64,000 bases of DNA from positions 15,374,001-15,438,000 of the forward strand of contig CM076264.1 in NCBI GenBank assembly GCA_038380795.1. The letters run 5' to 3'. This stretch comes from Pyrocephalus nanus (taxonomy: Eukaryota; Chordata; Aves; Passeriformes; Tyrannidae). Each line of letters begins with the position of its first letter. Position 1 is the first letter of the stretch. The translations under genes were made by a program, and so were the position numbers. Positions 1 to 12,528 of this stretch are shown one piece after another. The notes beneath the pieces are model-generated. The model saw only the letters and a list, made by a program, of their open reading frames with translations. It did no database searches and was not told where the DNA came from.

Positions 1-1784
1 CAGTAAGGAGACAACTATTCATTGCTTCACACCAGTGCAATATTCCGGATTTTATCCTCAAAAGGTCATTTTTGTTCTTGAGGATTTACAAGCTCACTTG
101 ACTGTCAAGCTCTTAAGTTCCCTGCACCGACTCTTTGGAATTGCCAAGTTTACAAGCACTGCAAAAATAGTGCAGAGTTTGCATTTTCTTTAAATTGAGA
201 GATTGCAAAATACATATGAAGGATTCACAGAGATTTTGTCCCTTGACCAAAGCCACATTTATGTAAAGATGCTCATAAAATTCTGCTACCTACTTCCCAG
301 AAAAACTCACAACTCTTGAACAGGGCTGCTTGGAAGGATAATAGGGATAGTTTGCTGACATCCTCTGCATTACAATTCTGCAACTTCATGAACTGAGCTG
401 TATCTTATTCGATTTTTGAATAGTTTTCCAGGTCAACATGAAATAATTTCCAAGTTAAATTCAGACATTCATTCTGATATTAATTAGGAGTGCTTCTTCA
501 AAGTAGTTCACAGGATGCAATTTCAGTCAAACCACCTCTGTGTTTCAAATTCAAATAACTCCAGCTGAGCAGCAGATTGAATATGGAACACATAACTTTA
601 TCAAATCAATTAATTGGAAGATGTCAGATACTGTTTGAATTATATGAAATTGTATGCCAGCTGTAATTGCAATATATGACAGATCTAACACCACTTCTTG
701 TTGTCCAGATGTCCATTTTGTCTTCTGCATGCAGCAGGTATGTATTCACTAGTATTTAAACAGGGTCAGAGAAGACCTTAAGTGAATAGCAGAAAACCTA
801 ACAAACACTCTTTTAAAGACAGAATATACTGCTTCTCACCCCTTCTATTCAGGGCATTTTATTTTTGGCTGAACATGACCTCTGTTTGGCTATGATATGC
901 CCCTACATTTATGTGTGTAAGCTCTCACAAGCTGTCTTGAAAGCCTCTCACTCCTATGAGAGATCAAATTATTTGGAAAGTGCAAGGTGAGTTTGGGTGG
1001 GGAGGGGTTAAAACTGAATTAGGCTGCAGCAGCTGACTTATTAGTCTGGTTATACAGTATGAGCCCTGGTATGAGCCCTGTTGCTTGCACTGGAACCAAT
1101 TAAAGTGCCTGGTATGTTAGACCGAGGATTAGGCACATAGCACTCTATCAAAGTGTTAAACTAAAAAAGTTTTAAGCTTGCTCCTTTAATATGTCCCATG
1201 TGTCCCCCTTCTTTCACCTAAGTGTCCTGCTCAGGCTGTTAAACATCTCGTTAGGATGACAATACTCCAAGTTAAAATTCACTGTCCACATAACTCTCTT
1301 GAAAGTCAAGGTTGATTTTAAACAGCAGTTTAAACCACTGTAGAACTTACATGCATAAGATTACAGTTGCATGCATTGGACTGATGTACAGTCTTTTTTG
1401 TTCTAAACAATTCAAATGCAGGTATTTAATGAAATTGTATTGTTGTGAGAAAAATATTTACTCAGATTGAACAAGAAATATAAAAAAGGAGTTCCCTTCT
1501 CTCACTCCTGGAGCCACTCCTTCCCAATTGAATAGGTGACAAGAAGAAATGTGTTTGTAATGTTCAGTATCCTGTAACTTTAAAAAATAGTTCTACTTAT
1601 GCTGCAAGGCAAACACTGTTTACTATCAATTCTTTCAACTAGAACTGCTCACAACTACAAAAAAAAAAGAAGCAGCACTGTACTTTGACATTATTGTTAC
1701 CTAAAACTTTGTCCTGCAAAGTGTTCACTCAAGCCATTTTGAAGCAACATCCTTTATAAAAAAGGTTTTCTTGGTTTTGCTTAC
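1..1784 (-). other. LRBA intron, 3' of the last visible exon (partial)
   Basis: The following WD40 exon (family pattern PRA-ILTGH) was looked for and not seen in any minus-strand frame, so this stretch is read as the 5' part of an intron. It is AT-rich non-coding sequence. The only structure noted is a perfect 12-bp tandem duplication at 1057-1080 (unit GTATGAGCCCTG). Confidence 0.8.
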
Positions 1785-1952
1785 CTCTTGGATTATCACC
1801 AATGATGTTGGTTTTGCCATTCCAGTACCAGAGCAGCAACGTTGCATCACGTGACCCTGAGAGGATGTAACAATTTCCTCCAATATATGACTCAGAACGA
1901 GCAAGACAGGTTACAACATCCCAGTGTCCGAATACCACTTGTATCAGTTTAC
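1785..1952 (-). CDS. LRBA: LRBA exon: canonical GH-WD repeat
   Basis: The exon is 168 nt, phase 1-1. It begins with a split glycine, then KLIQVVFGHWDVVTCLARSE, SYIGGNCYILSGSRDATLLL and WYWNGKTNIIGDNPR. It holds a textbook WD40 unit: a GH dipeptide (GHWDVVTCLA), a structural SGSRDATL turn, and a terminal WYW in the WD position. The acceptor is TGTGTTTCAG and the donor AGAG|GTAAGC. LIQVVFGHWD and GGNCYILSGSRD mark LRBA rather than NBEA. The loop TNIIGDNPR after WYWNGK differs from the mammalian LRBA I remember, consistent with a fast-evolving blade loop. The next exon is not found between 1 and 1784. Confidence 0.97.
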
Positions 1953-4900
1953 CTGAAACACATAAAATTGATCCCTTTAAAACTACTATGTTATTCTTTC
2001 TAAGGTAAATGAAATACATTATAAAGTATTTTAGAAATATTTGCATTATCAAAAAAAGGTTCAAAGAAGAATTATAGTGGATAGTACTATTTTTTCTTTA
2101 TTAATTTGGCGGAAAGTTATTGAAAATTGCAGTAGTCCACATAGTCCATACAAAAAATACTTGCAGTCTATAAATATTGCACTTTATTCAGAGGACAGAC
2201 ATGCCAGATGCTTTTTTTAAAATCTGTATGTTTTAAGACCGGAAATACGATGAGATTCTCTTTCAAGACAAGTTTAAGGTAAGTTTACTGATGAAAGGAA
2301 CAGTGAGAATGCAAATCTAATGGCAATGTGGGGAATGGAATTAGAATTTACAGAACACTCAGGACCCAGGGGAAACTGGTAGTTTGGGAGCTACCCAGAA
2401 AATATAGCATGAGCAGCATTCAAGCATTTCCTTTACAAAGTAAAGGAGATTTAGTTGAAAAATTACTCCTGTATCCAGGTTTTTCCATCACCATTTTAAC
2501 ACTTGCCAATTATCTCAATCAGCATCTCATCCTTTTAAGAATATCTGTAATGTTTAAAAGAGCTCAGAAGAAAGACTTGGAAAAAACTCTCTTACCAACT
2601 GAATAAAGGACTAACACTTGTACCAGTGATAAGAGTCATAAACGTTAAAAAGAAAGCCCAGGCAGTAAAAAATGTGCCATTCAAGAGGATGTGTAAACAT
2701 GAATATCATTATTACCTTTTAACCTTAACCAAAAAGGATAACATTTTTAGAAAAATGTAAATTTGGATGCTCATGCATAGTGGATTTGCATGTGGGAGAG
2801 GAAACACGTGTGAGGCCGCCCGCAGCAAAGCTCTGCCACACCACCCAGCCAGGGGCCAGTCATGTGTCCTGCTGGTTTCTGGGTCTGCCAGCAGCATACC
2901 TGATCCTATGAAATGAGAATTTAAAAATCCATCTCACTGGACCTGCTGAAGACCGGCAACTGCAGGTCTTGAAAAGACAGGACAAAAGATGTACACACAC
3001 ATTTCTAATGTGCCTACTTGGCCCATTCAGGTAACAGGGGCCGGGCCAAATTCTGCACCCAACGACAAAAGGAAGTGTGATGTGTGATGCCTCTGATGTG
3101 TGACCTCGGATTTCTCATGCCCAAATGACCATGCATCCATTTGTGCTTTGGGCTGAATAAAGAATGAGGAAGAACAGAAGGGAAAAAGAGCGATGACTTT
3201 GGAAGGAGTAACTACAAAGACCAATGGGAAGTGCAGACTACTGCATTTCTGAATAAAATAAATAAAAATAAAATTACATAAAATAAAATCTTCTGAAGAG
3301 TGTTTAAAAATAACAAGTAACACAAATAAGTGTGGGGACTCAAATTAAGCTCATCTTAATAAAATATTTTGGTGCATGAATTAAAAATGATTAGTCAATC
3401 ATTTAATATGGGTAATAGTGAATATTTCATAGCCTTCTTCTTTGCAGTACAAAAGCACTGTATTCATATCCAGCCACTAAATAACAATTAATGGGAACAA
3501 AAGACTTAAGGGAGTGGTTCTGAGGAAAGAAGAAAAATAATGTTAACAGACTGATTCATAATACAAGATCAAATAGGTAATGGCACATCAAAGTGGAGAA
3601 AACCAGAAAAAAAAACAACCAAAGAGAAAAAACAGAATAACAAGATGGAATTTAAAGGAAGCCTGTACATCAGATTCAAAAAATTAATCACTGGTGAAAT
3701 TTATCAACCTGCTATAATCCTCCAAGAGAAAATGTGAGGTGAACCACCATCACAGGAGCCTTTTCTAACTGGATGGGGGAAACCCCTGGATGCACACTTA
3801 CTGTGCATTTCTACCTTGCAGTGGAAGGGTGAGTAACTCAGAGATCAAGACTTTCACTCATATCTGCAGATCTGTAATAGATCCCACAGCAGCCACCTCT
3901 GCTCACCAGGGCTTTAATTCCTGCTGCAGGGTCACCTGTCTCAGATGTTGGCAGATTTAGTCAGATTTACTCAACAGATTTAGTCAGAAGAAGTTTCTGA
4001 ACTTCACAGCTACAAGCAGTGAAACACTCAAAACTACATTTTGTCAATATACAAAAGCATCTTACCCAGTGTATGCTTCTCCCTGAAAATTCAAGTTGTC
4101 AATTACATGGTTTAGATTTGAGGATAATTCATGATATATTTTCAGTTGTATTTTTGTAAATATTCAACTACCTGAGCCGATTTATACTTTTAGAACAGAA
4201 GTTTATGCTATAAACATCACTGAGGTATAGAGATCTCACTTTCAATTATTTCTATGTTTATAGGTTCTGTTCTAGAAAACAAACATTTTTCAAGGCTATT
4301 TGCTTGACAGTTGTTTCTGTGGTTGCACTGTCTTGTTAGTTTTACTTTGCTGTTGTGCAGCTTGAGTTTTGGCCAACTTCATCAAAATAAGAAATAGGAT
4401 CTTGCTCTTTTATATTGGTAAAAAAAAAAATAATTTCATACAGTTCTTCAACTTTTTTGTTTCCTTTAAAATCAGTTGTCCTGTCTGTACAGTAATATCA
4501 AACTTTACCGTATGCACTCAGATATCCCTTTCTGACAGAACAATTTTTCTAGCTAATGTTTTATTTGACAGCTGTGCTACAAATAATTAAAAGAAAAATA
4601 AGACTCAAGTCAGCACTACTGAAGCTAAAACACTCTCTAGAAATCATTCCCACTGCTGGAGGAACGTTTTATTGTGCTTCTGCTACACTAGCTGTGCTGA
4701 GAACCCATGATTTATGTTAGAAGCATTTCCTTTTAAAAACAAACAAACAAACCCAAAATCTAATGGGAAAATGGTTCCTTTCTTGTGTAAGTGCTAAAAT
4801 GTATTTGAATTCAGCACTTGCGATCACTTGCCATTATGCATTACTGATCACATCATTTTTTCCCTTGCTGTTCTGCCAATTTCAAAATATTTCACTACTA

Positions 4901-6408
4901 TATTCCCATTTAATTCACAGCAAAATAAACTACATCTGGATTCAATGATTTAAGCTAGAGCAAGAGTTGCTATATTGACAGATAGGAGGCACACAGAAGA
5001 CACAAATCTCTTCTGACAATGGTATTCTGCTTTATACACTCATTAGCTACAGTAGTAACAATGTGCCTGGTAAATCTGTGTACACACAGAGGAAATAAAG
5101 AGATATTTGTAGTTCAGATTGATACAGGAGGACAAAGCTACTAAAATCATACAAGTTCCTCCCAAAGGTATAAGGTAAAATACATCCTTTGACATAAAAG
5201 AATTAGTTCTCTATTCATACAAATCAAGAATATATACTGAATATTTATTACTGGTAGCGATCCTTTCTGAAGATCTACTTTAAATTCACAGTGTAAATTT
5301 ATTTTCATCAATGAGAAAATGAAACTAAGAAGGGTCTAACAAGGTGACTGCATAACGAATCTTAGGCAGTCAATGTGACGTAAATGGAACTTCTCCTTTC
5401 TACTTAAGGCTTTAAAATGGCAAAAATGACAGCTATGCTAAAATATGCTATGAGATCCAGTCTTCACAGATTTTCAATATAGACCATCCTGTTTTGTTAA
5501 ACATTTTGGCTTGCCAAGTGTGAAAAACACTGCTAACTAATATATTTAAGAAATGATGACAAACATGCAGGATATTCCCTAGGGATTAATAACCTACTGG
5601 AAAGCTTGATGGCACACACACATTAACCACACTGGGTCATTAATCCCAAAGAAGTACCTTGCAGTGAGGTCGCTGTTCCCATTATAAGATAATGAAAGGG
5701 AAAAAATCATACCTATTTTTCTGGGGTTCCATGGCTTTTAAATTCCTGTAGCTCTTACACTGAAAGATTCTTTTCTATTTAGCATGACACATGCATGACT
5801 TCAATGGTTTGGATACACTCCAGCTGACAGACTAATTTAACTGCTACCCATTATATCGATCAGTTTATGTTATATAAAAGAATTCAGTGGCTCCGGATCA
5901 ATTTTTCTATTATAGCACAGCTTTCAAAGGCTTTCATAAATATTCTTTCATCAGATTTCAAGACTTAGCTTCTGTTCATATTCTACAGTACTTGTCTGTA
6001 TTTCCTCAGAAAAAAAAAATTCTCTGGTGCTGAAAACCAACCAGCATTAAATTCCGGTAAGCACTCTAAGAATAATTAATTCTCCTGGTATGCAGGAGAA
6101 TCCATACAAACTCATTTGTTCATTGCTTCATACAAACTCATTTACCTGTGGAAACCACAGGCATCCCTATCCTATAGTTTTGAAGTGTGATACTCTGTCT
6201 AAACAAGAGCTCCTTCTCTTACATTTGCCATCCCTGCACAAAAATGATAGCATACACAATAACAATAGGTAAGAAAAGATCTGACAAATATTACTAATAG
6301 GGGGATAAATACACACTCCACTCCTCCCTCTTTCTTTATTTGAAACAGTTGGCTGACAATGAACATAAAAATCTTTTAGGCTATTCCCATGTTTTAAAAA
6401 TACATTAC
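1953..6408 (-). other. LRBA intron, 4,456 bp
   Basis: Intron bounded by GTAATG (6408) and TTTCAG (1953). It holds scattered A-rich runs and an (AAAC)-like run near 4739. A 15-bp sequence (CATACAAACTCATTT) is perfectly duplicated at 6103-6117 and 6129-6143. Open frames here have no recognisable domains or composition, and I see no gene. Confidence 0.85.
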
Positions 6409-6564
6409 CTGAGTCAGTAGAATAAACTCTGAAACTCTTGTCCCAGAAGCCACAGACCAAGATGTAACGATTATCAGAGGTGATGACAAAACACTGGGAA
6501 TGTACCTGAATGCTTTGGTCTAAAAGGTCAGTGATTTGCCTTCTGTGCATACCTGTATTGCTGG
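6409..6564 (-). CDS. LRBA: LRBA exon: WD40 blade
   Basis: This 156-nt exon is phase 1-1 and contributes 51 whole codons between two split ones. It encodes SNTGMHRRQITDLLDQSIQV, then HSQCFVITSDNRYILVCGFW and DKSFRVYSTDS. The ITSDNRYIL..GFWDKSFRVYS stretch has the strand pattern of a WD40 blade, with D-x-S-F-R-V-Y in place of the usual W-D ending. NTGMHRRQITDLLDQS is diagnostic of LRBA, since NBEA is remembered to have a clearly different NSGVNKRQ-type start. The acceptor is GTTTCTTTGTGTTCAG and the donor TCAG|GTAATG. An open frame continuing leftward past 6409 is intronic read-through. Confidence 0.96.
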
Positions 6565-6942
6565 CTGAACACAAAGAAACACAAATTAAGAAATTTTAGC
6601 ATCCACATTCATAGAACAAAATAATAAGCTTCCTTTCCCCCTTCTTCTAGTAAAAGAAATCAAAAATTAGAAACAAAGAAAGGGAATTTAATGATAAGAC
6701 AGTACATGAATTGTTTAATGGCTCAAACAGAGCAGACAATGGAATCACAATTTCAAAATTGTATACCACTCATATTTCATAGCAAGCATTGTAATTTAAA
6801 AAAAGAATAACTTCACTAGACATCACTACCATTTCACAATTTTGGAGCATTGCAAAAAAAATTAACCAGCTTATCTCCACAATTACCTTTAAAGATGAGA
6901 CAAAAATATTTGCCCTACTTTGATCACCTGACGTTTTATTTC

Positions 6943-7112
6943 ACAGAAGTCCAGAATCAATTAGGTTGGAAAAGACCTCTGAGATCATCGAGTCCAACCT
7001 TTGACCCAACATCACCATGTCATCTAGACTATGGCACTAAGTGCCATGTCCAGTCTTTTCTTAAAAACCTCCAAGGATCACCTACCACTCTACTACCTCC
7101 TTGGGATCATCA
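6943..7112 (-). mobile_element. CR1 LINE, 3'-end fragment
   Basis: The plus strand reads AGAATCAATTAGGTTGGAAA, then AGACCTCTGAGATCATCGAG and TCCAACCTTTGACCCAACAT. It continues through GGCACTAAGTGCCATGTCCA to CTACCTCCTTGGGATC. This is the well-known reverse complement of the CR1 3' untranslated end, so the element lies on the minus strand with its 3' end at the left. It is 5'-truncated, as CR1 copies nearly always are, and is diverged from the consensus. No target-site duplication is expected, because CR1 inserts without one and ends in short direct repeats. It is the main sequence clue that the host is a bird or close sauropsid. Ends are approximate. Confidence 0.88.
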
Positions 7113-9249
7113 CATCATTTTCTCAGGCCATGGAGAAAACTGAGAACCCCCAGAATGAACAAAAATCAATTAGTGAACACATTTTTCATACTTATTTTTT
7201 CTTTATTAATCAACATGAGTACATAAGTCCCTACATATATATATAATGCAAATCCTACACTGTAGGAAGAACTTTCAATGTTCCTGAGCCAACTTGATTT
7301 CTGTTCAGGTAAATAATTTCTCCTGAGCCTGGGTTTGTCTGCCAACTGCTTGGAGCACCATTACTTCCTTCCAAGTGGTCCCCTGGACCTGCCTCAGTCC
7401 TGGTCTTGTGATCTTCTTTACTGTTTATTCTTTAACTTCTTTCTGTTCTCACAGGCTAGTTATCCCCTGAGCCTTGGACTTATTCCATTTACTCCATATC
7501 AAATCCTTCATTTATTTATGCTTTTGCTATGTTTAAAATGTTGATACTGTCTTGTCCATGTGGGTAGCAAATAATTTAGCAAGGCCTTGCCACTTGCTCT
7601 GCAGGCAACACATGACCTGGCCTTGACCGCTGTTGGGGCCGCTTACAGAGTAACAACACATTTAAATGCACAGTGAAACATTCTGTAGGACAAAATAACA
7701 GCAAAGGAACCCTCAAAAAACATGCAGATCGACACATGGATAAGACCTTCAAAAAATTTCACCTCAAAAAGAAGTCTTCGATTTATGTCATATCAGACAT
7801 TGCTGTTTTATGTCTTCCTGGGCAACTGGAAAATGAGGAGGGCAGGAATCCCTCCTCACAACTAAGACAGCAACAAGATTCCTGCTATAACCATAAAAGA
7901 GTAATTTTGTGGTCCTCTTAGGTGCAATTTCTAGGTAAATGTGTCTAGCCACAATTAAAACCCTTTAATATTACCTACATAATTACTTGCTTGCACCCAA
8001 TGATGCTACTTAGCAATGACATAGAAAGCCTGAACCCTTTTAAACTATGTCCAGTGTAATCACAAGGCCAATTTGAGATCTATAGTATGAAGAGAATATG
8101 AAACCATTTTTCAGAATGTGAATGGTAATTTTAAATGTGTTTATAACAAACAAAAGCCAAAGTATTTTGTAAATTAAAGGCAGGCCAAAAATGGAATTTT
8201 AATGTTAAAATTATGAAAAAACAAAAAGGATAATAAAAATGTTATGTCCTCCCACATGTTTTTCACAATATATTAAAAAAAAAATAATCGGACAGGTTCA
8301 ATGTGATTTTGAGGGTTTTGCTGTAATATCTATAAGTACTTCTAAGATCTTCTTGATAGCAGGTTTTAAAGCAGAATCTACATTTCCTGCTACAAACATT
8401 TTTTGGATAAAATCTATCCAAGAAGAAAGGAGAGTTACAGCATGTGTCCTCCTCATTATAAATTGTAACTGTTACATTATTCAGATGAGAATTGATTTTA
8501 GCAACTTTGGAAAAACATTTTATCAGCTCTTATAAAATGGTTTCATATGCCCCCACTGTTCCTGATTTAATTACAATAGAGCTTACCCAGCAAAATGGCT
8601 ACACAGAACAGTCTGTACTTGCAGACTGATACAACGCAGTTACTACCGGGATATACATAGTAGTTTTAAAATTGATTCTCGCTGGCTGAAAGACCTGCCA
8701 TTCTAACCTATCCAGGCAAGTTCAGATTTGCTTTGGTTTTCCCATGTTTCTATAATTGGCCACTTTGTATCTTTTTCATTTAAACTACAACCCTGAAATA
8801 GCTGGTTTTTTAAACTGTCCAAGATTGACATCTCATAGTGTTTGGGGGGAGACACAGAATCCTGTCTTCTTTGCTGCTGTCATACAACTACTTTGTGTTT
8901 TGGGGTTAGGTTGTTGGAGTTTTTCTTTTCTGATCCTGTTTAAGGTTCCATTTGCCATGCTACAGACTCCTGAATTATAGTCCAAGTATGCACTCCTCAA
9001 AGTTGGGGCTGTAATGAAAGAACTGACCAAACTCTAACCAGGCTAATAGAAAAATCAGCTCTATATGAACTAATAAACCTCTGTAATAAAAAGTCATGAA
9101 TTGAATCTATTACACTGAGTCATTACATAAAAGAGAGACATTCCTCCACCCCTTTCTAATAAAAGAAAAACATATACAAATTTAACTAGTGAAGCTGATG
9201 AAAAGATGCAATACCCTTGAAAAACGAATACTAATATCTCAATACTAAA

Positions 9250-9760
9250 ATGGAGAGGGCTATATATTTCAACTTTGAAACCGCTCTGCAATTACACATT
9301 AATCCCCTCAGCCTGAACAGCAGGTCCACGAAGAAAGGATTGATCTCCTTTAATGATGAAACCCTGGCACCATGGTTTTATTTTTCACAACACGGTGCAG
9401 TTAAGAACCCCACTGTTATTATGAAAATTTCCTCAGCAAAGGAGCTCCATCACATTACCAGTGCACCAATTCATCATAACGTGCCTCGCTCCTGCTCATC
9501 AACAAGTCTGAGTGATGAAAAGATCCAATATTATCCTGACAGTACTTCATGCACATTCTCAATCACACATTATTACAGCATCCATATTAATTTTCACTGA
9601 CACGCGTCCTAGGCCTGTTCAAATTAGGCAAACCAACGAGGGGGAGTTGATGAAATACCAGCATAGCCACAGCTCATTGCATTCCAATTTGCATGCAAAT
9701 GGTTTATCAGGAAAATTCCATTCCCAGCAACCAGCAAGTGAAAAACAACCGTAATCTACA
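9250..9760. promoter_or_regulatory. Candidate conserved non-coding element with octamer palindrome
   Basis: A non-repetitive block just 3' of the short LRBA exon in gene sense. It has dense homeodomain and POU-like words: ATTACACATTAATC, ATTATTACAG and ATATTAATTTTC. It also contains the perfect 14-bp palindrome ATTTGCATGCAAAT at 9687-9700, which is two overlapping POU octamers (ATTTGCAT and ATGCAAAT). Plus-strand open frames of 116 and 80 codons overlap here but match no family I know. Assigning regulatory function is inference from motif density. Conservation was not tested. Confidence 0.3.
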
Positions 9761-9817
9761 CTTCAGGGCCACCATACAGAGCTTAATGAATCGCAAAGAG
9801 AGAAGGAAGTGACAGAC

Positions 9818-9880
9818 CTATGAGAGGATCGATTTCCACTGGCAGCTGGTAAGCCTGGTCTTGTACAGCACCTTGATGAG
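9818..9880 (-). CDS. LRBA: LRBA short exon between the first and second WD40 blades
   Basis: The exon is 63 nt, phase 1-1, and too short to be seen as an isolated open frame. It completes a split alanine, then encodes HQGAVQDQAYQLPVEIDPLI and ends with the first base of the next alanine. The acceptor is TTCTTTCCTGAATTCCAG. The donor is ATAG|GTCTGT (9817 down), a poor match to the GTAAGT consensus and the weakest of the six. Identity follows from the exact frame join on both sides (NLP-A-HQGAV and DPLI-A-SNTG) and from the LRBA-type loop. Because it is phase-symmetric, skipping would remove 21 residues without a frameshift. Confidence 0.93.
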   Translation of the reverse strand, partial: LIKVLYKTRLTSCQWKSILS

Positions 9881-12528
9881 CTGGAATTCAGGAAAGAAGA
9901 TTTTAAAACTTTGCATTTTTTGAACAGTGAAGCTATATACATTTTATAAATCAAAGCAATGGCCTTTTTTTAACTATTCAAGATTCTTCTGCATCAATTG
10001 AATTTAAAAAAAAAAACAAAACAGGTGCTTTCATGGGCTGCTTATTAAACATTTATTTTAGATTAGTGCTATTCTGAATGTATGCCATCAGCAGCAGCTC
10101 TGGTCCTGAGCCATAAGCTCTAGCAGATGCTTTACTGGCAACCTCTCCTGTCGCAACAAAACAAAATTAAGTGGTAAAGAGGACTGAAAACAAAATGTGA
10201 CAACCATCTGCTGAATGTAGCAAATACTATTTTCCTCTTTATTTTTTAAAACACTGCTTTGAACAACTGAAGCAAAAGGACATTTTTTTTAAAAGTCAGT
10301 TTATGATGCAGACAGGGAAATCTTGTAGTCCTCTGCTATTTAAGGATTCATCCATCACCAAAACCCATTTTATTTGCGAGTTTGCATAGAAGTTAATACA
10401 TTAATTGTGCCAACATACATTTCATCTGGGCACTTGGCATGCCAGTGAAATGTTTATGTACTGAATTCTCCTCCAGTGTTAAAAAAAGCCTTTTTTTTTG
10501 TGCAGCTTCACTACAAACAAACAAGCAAACCCCGTCCCCCCCAAAAAAAAACACCCCACAATACATTCTTGAAAGAGAAACAAGAAATAATGGCTGAAGA
10601 CAGAAATCTATGATTTTTCTATCTACCACCCACAGCTTAATATAAAAATTAGTATCAATAGAAGGGTTTCTTGAATAAATGATTCAATTCAAAGTTCTGC
10701 TGCAATAAAACACTAACACGGAGTAAAACATGAAATCTATGTGACAAAACAGAGCATCCCTCTGGGTACCAGTGCCATTAGAGGTCAGCAAAGCCACCAA
10801 ATTCATATACAATGGCAGGAATGGGATTTTTAATTACACATTAGTGACAACTGGTCACTTGGCAACTTAACTTTTTTATCATGATGCCTCATTAGTAAAG
10901 ACAATGCTTAGCCCACAGCAGGAGAGTAATGATACCTGCTCTCTAATCTCAGCAGATCCCATTTTGGTTTAAATTTGAAAGACAACAATAGTGAAGGCTA
11001 GTCTCAGGAGTCCATACCCAGGTATCTTAAGCACAGTACTCCATTAACAGCCTGCAGTTGATGAGTGTGCTCTCAGAGAAGTGGGGTGAGGTGAGTTTTT
11101 GTTGGCTTTTGGTTGGTTGGCTTTTGTCTATCTTGATCTGTAGGTTTTCCTGAATTCTTTGTAAAGGCAAGAAAAGTGTAAAATGCCTCTAAATGAAAAA
11201 ATAGCGACTCCAAAAGTACAGCTTACTGTTCTCCCTTTCAGAGGTGAGGGAAAAACAAATATGTGAAAGTTTTGTTCAGTTCAAACCAGTTGATTATTGT
11301 AAATCAGAATCAACTCCTACCACTTTAGAACCTCTTTTTTTCCTTTTCCATGGCTGTTTTATGTCCACAAAGGCCATTTATTTAAAAGTCTTGAATATTA
11401 TATGCCCAAGGTCACACATTCAAGGTATGAGAGGATACTGTCATCCTCCTTTGAAAAAAATCTCAAGAGCCCTGTAATTAGTTCTTGCTTACAACTTGTT
11501 ATCTAGAGAAGTCTCCCCTCCCTTCTTCCTTCCCACCTCTCTTTTTAAGCATTTCTTGGGTGGGTGAAATAATACATAGATGTTTCTATTTGGACAACGT
11601 TGAGAGGTAATTTGTAAGAATTAGGAAAAAGTGTGGGAGTCATCTGGCTTTTTTCAAAAAGTAATCAAGGACCATGGGTCAAGATTTCTCAGTAGGAATC
11701 TCAGTGATGTAAGTATTTCTCTGGTGCAAACATCTTCTATTTCAGTTATTTGAGTAGAAGCTCTTTTTTCCCTTTTTTGAAAAGCCTTTCACCAAATTTA
11801 CTGCATCACACTGAAATAAACTACCTTTCCCGGCTTGGGTCTAAGACTGTCATAGTCAGGGAAAGGAAGATAAATGTCTTTAAGATTGGAGAGTATTAGA
11901 ATTAAAAGTAGGATGACTAAATTCTCCAGTCCAAGACATTTTTAAAGGAAAATTCATTTGATTAATTGCTATGCAAATGGCTATGCCGTTTCCCTTTCGT
12001 ATTGACAAATACATAAGCACTTAGTAACTTTGGGACATTTAAGGTACAGACTTTCCCACATATTTTATTTACTAATTCTCACTGGGTGGCTCTAACATCA
12101 GATTATGGTGTTTATAATGGGCAAGAAAGAGAGAGCAGAAAAGATTTCAGAAAGTTCTACATGTTTTAAATCCATCTTTGACATAATATGGTTCAGGCTT
12201 CCAAGTGACTGAAAAACAGATTTAAAGAGGAAGAGTGTGCCTTTTGCATGACCAAATAGTGATACATTGGTTTTGTCTTCTTGCATGATGCCTGATGGCC
12301 TGGGAAGCAATGTATTGTTGTTACAGACCTTTTGTGTGCTACACATCTTACACAATAGCTCAGATTACCTTCTCAAGGAGAAGCTAAGTCCACATGTGAA
12401 GAATGCGCTGTCAAACTGGACTTGCTCTTTCTGCTTTCAACTTACAACAGTTCAGCAGCAACTCTTGAAAACGGCAACAGAAGCGCTACTTTATGGCTGG
12501 GGTTTCTTAGGCTTCTGACTTTACTTAC
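9881..12528 (-). other. LRBA intron, 2,648 bp
   Basis: Intron from GTAAGT (12528) to AATTCCAG (9881). It contains simple A and T runs, a possible conserved block (10770-11010) and an octamer ATGCAAAT at 11971-11978 preceded by ATTAATTG. No gene is seen. Confidence 0.85.
10770..11010. promoter_or_regulatory. Possible conserved non-coding block
   Basis: A low-repeat stretch with several transcription-factor-like words close together: TTTTTAATTACACATTAGTG, the near-palindrome GTGACAACTGGTCAC, TCATGATGCCTCATTAGT and AGGAGAGTAATGATACC. It lacks coding potential on either strand. The call rests only on motif texture, so confidence is low. Confidence 0.2.

Larger units (their letters stand above)
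6565..9817 (-). other. LRBA intron, 3,253 bp
   Basis: Intron bounded by GTCTGT (9817) and TGTTCAG (6565). It contains the CR1 fragment (about 6943-7112) and a candidate conserved block with an octamer palindrome (about 9250-9760). The remainder is unstructured AT-rich sequence. Confidence 0.85.

Noticed and set aside
2712..2897. Minus-strand 61-codon frame as an alternative LRBA exon
   Set aside because: There is no similarity to family sequence at this position, and the flanking LRBA exons already join without a gap.
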